Below are positions 13,901-21,000 of a stretch of 23,177 nucleotides of DNA, one piece after another. The notes beneath the pieces were generated by a model, which saw only the letters and a program-made list of their open reading frames with translations, had not been told where the DNA came from and made no database searches. Origin of the DNA: a virus; IMG/VR virus record IMGVR_UViG_3300030061_000688, positions 8,731 through 31,907 of that record, one strand, 5' to 3'. The translations under genes and the position numbers were made by a program. The first letter of the stretch is position 1. Every line of letters begins with the position of its first letter.

Positions 13901-14233
13901 CTAAAATTTATTTGCTTGTAGTTCATCTACTTTGTTGATAATTTGTTTTAAAGTGTCATCTGGTAATTCTAACGACATACCACCATGTATTCTTAAAACC
14001 TCTTCGCCATTGTTATATACACATATAGTTGGCAAATATTCTATATTTTCTTCAGTAAAATACTTTTTGTGCTCACTCATATAAAAAGTGTGAGTATTAA
14101 AGCTTTTTAATTTTTTTAATGATATTTCTTTTTCCACTAAAAACTTTGCGCTGTATTGAACAATACTAATATCGTCTTTATAGTTTTGTCCAAATGCAAA
14201 AGTGGTAAATAGTAATGCAATAATTAATCTCAT
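13901..14233 (-). CDS. Secreted thioredoxin-fold protein lacking CxxC
   Basis: The 110 residues start with a short signal peptide (MRLIIALLFTTFAFGQ, cleavage near residue 15). The mature domain resembles a small thioredoxin fold. ISIVQYSAKFLVEKE occupies the position of the usual active-site strand and helix. EENIEYLPTICVYNNGEEV contains the cis-Pro loop (LPT) and is followed by IHGGMSLELP. The redox CxxC is absent; AKFLVEKE replaces it, so a classical disulphide reductase is excluded. It shares ATGA overlap with the membrane/coiled-coil gene and abuts the beta-barrel gene. A periplasmic chaperone or binding role is possible. Confidence 0.68.
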   Translation of the reverse strand: MRLIIALLFTTFAFGQNYKDDISIVQYSAKFLVEKEISLKKLKSFNTHTFYMSEHKKYFTEENIEYLPTICVYNNGEEVLRIHGGMSLELPDDTLKQIINKVDELQANKF

Positions 14234-14538
14234 CTTCTTTGTATTTCATAAAGACGCTGATCTAATTTATCTATCATTTGTTTTATTTCTTCAACGTCTT
14301 TTTCAATGTTATCAACTTGTTCAATAACTTTTTCTACGTTCGATCTTATCAGTTCGTCTTTGTATTTAAATTCTAATGAAGTTATCTCTGGCTTTGGTTC
14401 TTCCATAGCTAAAGCTATATCAGATTTTAAAGTGAAATAAGTTGTAGATAATCCTACAACAAAACTTATAATTATACCTATTGTTTTCACATCTAATGTG
14501 AATTTAGTATTTTCTCCTATTTGTGGTATTTTAGCCAT
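14230..14538 (-). CDS. Single-TM coiled-coil protein, possible lysis factor
   Basis: I start at the ATG at 14538, because GGAG lies just upstream of it (ggagaataaATG); it is one of the few Shine-Dalgarno-like sites in the window. An ATG 57 bases further upstream would run deep into the preceding gene. The 102-residue product starts MAKIPQIGENTKFTLDVK and has one membrane helix at about 18-36 (TIGIIISFVVGLSTTYFTL). It ends in a long heptad-rich region at about 60-100 (VEKVIEQVDNIEKDVEEIK). The layout, and its place before secreted proteins and the M15 endolysin, make it a candidate holin or spanin-like component. No known holin motif is present. Confidence 0.65.
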   Translation of the reverse strand: MAKIPQIGENTKFTLDVKTIGIIISFVVGLSTTYFTLKSDIALAMEEPKPEITSLEFKYKDELIRSNVEKVIEQVDNIEKDVEEIKQMIDKLDQRLYEIQRR

Positions 14539-14539
14539 T

Positions 14540-14890
14540 TTATTCTCCGCATTTTTTAGATGGATCATCAACTCTTCTCCAGTCTTCTTTTTCAAACCAG
14601 TCTCTAAGTGTAGCTCCTTTTTTACGAGCGCCTTTAACGTTTGTCTTAGACGATCTTTTATATTTGCCTTTTGCGCCAGCAGCTTTTTTAGAGTTAACTA
14701 GCTTCTGTCTTTCTTCTTTACTCATGCTTCTGATTTTAGAAGCAGGTAAGCATGTTTTAGTTGTACCACCACCTTTTTGTTTTGTTACAGGTGATGACTT
14801 ACGACAACTACCTTTTTCTCCTGGTTTAGTACCTGGAACTCTTTCATATCCTTTCCAACATGGAAGCGGTGATGTTATTTTAAAAGCCAT
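14540..14890 (-). CDS. Lys/Cys-rich marine-phage protein, 116 aa
   Basis: The product is very basic (many Lys, Arg). It begins MAFKITSPLPCWKGYERVPG and then TKPGEKGSCRK. This CWKGY...K..GSC opening resembles short 'CW-x-GY ... NC' modules seen in marine phages. The middle carries CLPASKIRSMSKEERQKLV and AAGAKGKYKRSSKTN, and the end reads KGATLRDWFEKEDWRRVDD with a final Cys (SKKCGE). The C-terminal part may match DUF5872 (recalled, not searched). The function is unknown; charge and late position suggest a virion or nucleoid-binding protein. Confidence 0.7.
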   Translation of the reverse strand: MAFKITSPLPCWKGYERVPGTKPGEKGSCRKSSPVTKQKGGGTTKTCLPASKIRSMSKEERQKLVNSKKAAGAKGKYKRSSKTNVKGARKKGATLRDWFEKEDWRRVDDPSKKCGE

Positions 14891-15081
14891 TACTTTTTCT
14901 TTTTCTTTTTACCTCCACCAAATTTACTTGGTCCACCAGCCTTAGTACATCTTACACCCCAACCAGAAGCATAAGCACTAGGCCAAACCTTAAATTTTCT
15001 TTTTGCAGCAGCTTTACAAGCTGAACTTATTTTACCATATAAAGGGCTACTTTCCATCTTTTTCTTTGTTTTGTAGTTCAA
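14890..15081 (-). CDS. Short Lys-rich DUF5872-like protein
   Basis: The 63-residue frame reads SSPLYGKISSACKAAAKRKF, then KVWPSAYASGWGVRCTKAGG, and ends in a poly-Lys tail. The KVWPSAYASG...C motif is one I associate with DUF5872-like proteins of marine viruses (recalled, not searched). The start may be the first Met (15081, overlapping the giant gene by 35 bases) or Met9 at 15057 (overlap 11 bases). The latter seems likelier, because residues 1-8 lie inside the giant gene's coding sequence. It stands between the giant protein and the similar Lys/Cys-rich 116-aa protein, and the two may act together. Confidence 0.7.
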   Translation of the reverse strand: MNYKTKKKMESSPLYGKISSACKAAAKRKFKVWPSAYASGWGVRCTKAGGPSKFGGGKKKKKK

Positions 15082-18000
15082 TAATTTTCTTAACTCTATC
15101 TTGCTCGTATTTTAAATCTTTAATTTGTTTTTTAGTTAAACCAAGATTTAATAATGTTTCTACCTGTTGAGGTTTAGTGGTTTCTTTCATCATGTTTTCT
15201 AACTTGATTTCAGCTTCCATTTCTGGAGTTATAACAACTTTGTCTTCAACGCCGTAATATGGTAAACCAACATCCCAAGTAGACCAACCTAGTAATAAAG
15301 CTACTTTTTGCCATTTCTCAGAACTATCACTATATATAGCTCTCATGGCATTTAATTTTATAACAGCTTCATCAACAGGTAAATTTGTTAAAGCTGATAT
15401 AGTTTGTGCTACAGCTAAATAAGCCGGATTGTTTAAATTAATTCCTTGCGCTTTCATTTCTTTCATATTCCATGAAAAAGTATTTGCAGCGCTTTTTAAT
15501 TTTCTTAATTTAGATTGTAAAGGTGGAGATATAGAAAATAAAGCATCTACAGCTTCAGCATATTCAGGTGTTTTCTTGCCAGCTTGTTCTGCTATTTCCA
15601 TTAATGTATTTTTCAATGTAACAGACAAGGCTCCATAAATACCTAAACCTCTAAGTTGAGAGTCAATCATACCATTTAAAGTTCTTTGTATTCTTTTTTC
15701 TCTTTTTTCTTGATCTTTCTCTTCATCACCATCAAATAATAAAAACTGTATACCTTGTTGCAACGCGTTAAACATTAAGTTTTGTATACCACCGTAATAA
15801 ACTATTTTAGATACATTTTCTTTCCAATCACCTCTACGATTAATTAAATCTTGTATAGCTCTTTTTTGTATTCTAGCATACTGCATTTGCGTATTACCAA
15901 AAGAAAGTATTAAACGACCTGCTGCTGATCTTTGTTGTTGACTAACTTTCATTGGGTTACTTGACTGCTGACTAGTTTCAGAAGTGTCTCTAAAATCTTC
16001 AAAAGCTTGTTTAGCTGCAACATCTGGAGTCATACCATCTTTTATATAGGAATTATATCTATTTCTATAAAAAGTAGCACCACCTGTTGCAATAGCAAAA
16101 CTATCTGCAAATCTTGTAAATACAAAACCTTTTTCTAAAGCTAATGCTATAAATTTCTGTGCTTTATTACCTTTACCTTTTGCTAAATCAGCTATTTCAG
16201 ATTCACTAATATTTATTTTTAAACCATCTCGTCTAGCTTTTAGATAAGGTGAGTTTAATAAAAACATAACATCTTTCCAATACTGTGGTTGATTACCAAA
16301 AGCTTTAGCTGCTTGAAGAGGGTTATTGTCTTTCCAATTTATAAAGTTTACATTTGAAATCATCTGCAGTAAAGCGGATCTTGTATTAAGAAACATTACT
16401 ACACCTACAGAGTTATTTATCCAATCATACCATTTAGAAGTAATTGAGTCAGTACTACTACTTCTGTTGCTACCTCTATACATAGCATCAATGCTAGCTT
16501 TTAAAGCTTCAACATACTTAGCGCCAAACGCTGCCTCTAATTTACCCATAACTTTATCGGTAAATATAAGATCTACGTTTTCTTTCCACTGAGTTAAATA
16601 TTGTTTTCTATCAACTTTATTTATACCACTTATAATATCTGTTGTTATAGTTCCAGCTGTCCAGCTTTCATTTGGAGCTGGATAATCTTTTCCTTTTCTT
16701 AATGATATTAATTGATCGGCAAAAATCTTTAAGTTAGGATCTTTTTTAACAAAGTCACTTAATCTTTTTAAATCTCTTTTAGATAATCCTGGTATTGACA
16801 TACCTTGTTCACCCCATATATAAGCTCTAATTGCATGCTCAAAAGTAAATTTACCTATACCTGTTTCTTGTTTTAAACTTTTCGGAAGAGTAGGAAACTT
16901 AGATTTTAAAGCATTAAAGTCTCTAGAAGCAGCAACCTTAGAAGCTTCAAGTTCTATTTCTGCTCTGTTATATGGATCAATTAAATTATCTTTAAAAAAC
17001 GCCATTTGAGCATCGCCAATACTACCTTTACCGAGTAATTTATATAATAAACCTGTAAAGTCTTCAGCGGAAGGTGGTATGAAAAATTGAAACTTACCTT
17101 TGCTAGCGCCTATTGTTTTTGCTTTTGCTGGTGAATAATTTTTATATGATTGTATGCCAGTTTTCTTTTCAATTATATCATTCATTATAATTTCAAAGTT
17201 CTTCTGTTTACTTCTTAATGCTATTTGTGCTCTTCCTTTTACATCAAGAACATCATAAACAGCTTGTACAGCTTGAACATTTAGCAAAGCATCATCAGCA
17301 AAATAAAAATCATTATAACCTTCAGCGGCTTTACCTACAATCCAATTTGCTTTTGCTTGTGCAGCACCATCTGCAAGTCCAACAATATTTTCAAATTTAA
17401 GAGTTATACCTTCTGATTTTAACCACTCATGTATAGCTGTTGCTGCTTCTGGAGTTCTAGCTGTTAATATATAAACATTACTATTACCAAATTTATCTAC
17501 AGCTTTTTTAAGCTTGTTAAATAATGGTCCTCTTCTTCCTTGTACAACTTTATTAAATTCGCTAAAATCAAACTTAGCTCCCATTGATTCCAATGTGCTA
17601 TGTTCTAAAGCAAACTCTGTAGCGTTTATTTTTCTTATAGTTCCATCCGGCATCTCTACAATAACACTACTATTTGTTATTGCAACTGTATCATCAAAAT
17701 CAAGAACAGATATACCTTTTACAGGAGATTTAGGATCTCTTGCAATTTGTATTGCTTTTTGATAATCTTCTAATATTTTTATTTTACCAGAAACTGTTTT
17801 ACTACGCATTACTTTTTTACCAAAAGTATTATCTATATTTTCAACAGCTTTTATTTTTAAAGGTAAAACTTTTGTAGAATATACTTTAAACTCTGCTTTT
17901 GCTTGTGCTAAAGTTATTTCACCTGACAACACTTTTGTTATAAGTTCGTTTGCTTTTTCGCCAGCAATAGCAACTCCTGTTTCAGATTTTATATTTAATT

Positions 18001-21000
18001 TACCTACAAAAAACTCTCCTATAGTCATTTTAGGATTTACAAGTTTATATAAAAAAGGATTAGCAGTATTGTTAAAACTATATCTTATCCATGAAGCTAA
18101 GCCTGCTGGCAAAAAGTCTAATTTACCTTGTTCTATTAAAGGTATAACAGTTTCATAAAAAATAGGAGGCATAGCTTCGTTTAAACCTAAAGGTTTCAAA
18201 GCTAAATCATCATTATATCTTAAACCACCTTGTGCGTAAGATTTTTCTATAATTTTAAATTCACTTTCAACATTTCCTTTTATAGCAGCATCAAATAGTT
18301 GCTTACCCATTTGTATAGCTGGCATCATGTGTTCTTCAGTTATTCTTACAACATCTATTTTACCATTAGCTTTTACAGGATAAAAAATAGTTGGAGCTAA
18401 ATACCTTAAAGGACTATTCATATCCACAGATAAATCTGCTATTATTCTAGCTAAATCTGGAGCAGCATCCTTGTTTTTAGCCATAAACTCTTGCATGGCT
18501 AGGAAAAGCTTTTTAAGCTCTGCTAAATCTTTAGATATTAAAGAAGGATCATCTATTAATCTTTGTATAGCTTTTTTATTTACTACTTGAACACCGTTTT
18601 TTCTTGTACCATATTTTAGTCTAATAACTTTAGGATCGCCAGTTTTTATACCTATATACTTGTCAAATTTTACTTTATCTGTAAAAGTTTTACCATAACC
18701 TCCTGTCATAGCTCTTCTAACATAGTCACCAAGTTCTGGATAAGCTTCTATAAAAGATTTTATTGTACTTACAAATTTTTGACCTTCAGCAGTGTCTAAG
18801 TCATATGCTTTTTTAGCAACGCCTTTTGAATTTAATACATCAGTAGCTACTCTAATTAATAGTGGTAATTCTACAGGAAATTTACCTTTACCCCAATTTC
18901 TTTTAGTAACTTTACTTCTTTTAACTTGTGCTTTTTGTATAGCTCCTTCTGCTGGTGTTTTAGTTCCTTCTGCAACTTGTTGGTCAATAGCTATTTCTAT
19001 AGAATTTAAAGTTAACAGTCTAGATAAAAGCTCCATTATGTTTTTTGAAGCTTGAGCTGTTCCTGATCTAGCGTCTTTTATATTACCTTTTGCATCCATT
19101 CCAAATACAGATAAAAAGTAAGGTAATTTTAATTTATTAGGATCTAATCTATATTGTATTTGATTATTTACTTTTAAAGGTTTACCATCTTCGCCTTTTA
19201 ATTGTATATAAAAAGCATCTAATAATTTTTGACCAAGTTTTCTACCTTCACCACCTACTTTAATAGTTTTACCGTTTTTATTTTTTATAGTAAGTATATC
19301 AGCATTACCTTTTATTTGCTTTAGCATCGATAGCAAAGCAGGTGCGTTGTTTTTTATAAACATTTGTATAGGTGTTACTTCACCTTTACGTAAATTATCT
19401 TTAGGATTTAATATACGCGATACTGGTATTCCTAGTTCATCAGCAATTTGTTGCGCAGCAGCTTCAGCAAAAGGTTTTAAATCTTTTAAAGTTATATCAC
19501 TGTCTAAATTTATTTCACCAGTTTTAATTTTTTCAAGAATAGAAGAAACAATAACTTTTTTGTTTGGTTTTTTAAGAATTTTAAAAGCATCAATATCTAT
19601 TTCTTTTACTGGAGTTGTTTCTGTTTCTACATCTGTTTCAACAATACCAGTATTTCCATCTGTTATTTCAGAAGTATCAAAAACAACATCACCAAGATCT
19701 TTTGCTCTTTCAAATATTATATCGGCTCTATTACCTATTCTACCTAAATATGTTGTAACTGCAAAATCAGGATTATAACCTTCACCTTCTTCAAATAATG
19801 GTGTTGTTTTTCCAGACCAAGCTGCTATATCACCACCTAATATAAGTTCAACAATAGCTTGTTTTATTCCATTTTCATCTATTCCTTTTGTGCCTCTTCT
19901 TTCGTATTTTAATTTACCTTTTATAAAGCCAAAATTTGCTTCAACAATTGCTTCAGCCGCAGCATATTGCTCATCACGCTGTTTTTGATTTACAGGTTTT
20001 GTTCTAACTATAGCAACTAAATCTTTATTAGTATATATTCCTTCTTTGTAACCTTCTAAAAGTTGAATACCTCTAGGCGTTATTTTAGATCTTTTTTTAC
20101 TAGGAACTGTTATAACAACTTCTTCGTTTGTAAATCCTTCTCCCTGCCAAACATCACTATCAATTATTTTGTTTAATGCGTCAACTGATAACTCTTTATT
20201 ATTCCATGCATCAGCAAGAGTTTGAAAAAATTGCAGAGCTCCATCTTTTCCTGAAAAATCCATATTGAATTTAGATTCAGTATTATTAGCCTTAATAGAA
20301 TTATTAACACCAAATGCTAATTGATTCCAGAAATTAAAATTATTAGCTTTTTCAATGTTTATTCTTTTACCTGACAATTCTTCTAAAAACGCTATTATAA
20401 CTTCATCAGCTTTAGTTGTGTCAGCTTTTTGTGTTATTCTTAAGTATGCGTTAAAATTGTTATCTGCTAAATAATCTAATATAGAAGCTGCAACTGGTTC
20501 AAAAGCTTTAGAATCAGTTCCTAAGGCTTCAGAAAATATAACATGGTTAAGTTCATGAAAAGTTGTTTCACTAGCTTGATTAGCAACAGAATTTTGTTGA
20601 CTTACAATAACATCGTAAACTAATTTTTTTTCGCCTTTAGCATTTGTTTGAGTAGTTACAAATGTAGTACCGTTCATTGTACCATCTTCTATACCTTCTA
20701 TAAACTCTTCTAATTCTTTTTTAGCTTCTTCTTCAGTTAAACTGTTTTTAGAATCTTTAACTCTAGCATCTAACATTTTTCTGTATCTAGCTATAGTCTG
20801 CTTGTTTGTTCTACCTAAAGAAAAACTTATGTTTAAACCTTTTGTTTTTAAAGATTTTAATAATTCTATACCATTCGTAAAATTTCTTTCAAATTTATCC
20901 TGTATGTGAACTTGCTCAGATTCATCGTATATTTGCTTTTCACTAGGATTATTTATTCCTTTTACTTCAAGGTTTTTAATAGCTCTTTTTTTAATTTCTG

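Noticed and set aside
14539-14595. Upstream ATG as start of the membrane/coiled-coil gene
   Set aside because: It overlaps the preceding gene by more than 50 bases, while the ATG at 14538 has a GGAG site at good spacing.
19347-19778. Plus-strand open frames opposite the giant gene
   Set aside because: Several antisense frames of 60-140 codons occur, but they have no overlaps with each other, no starts with good context and low-complexity hydrophobic products. They follow from the codon bias of the sense gene.
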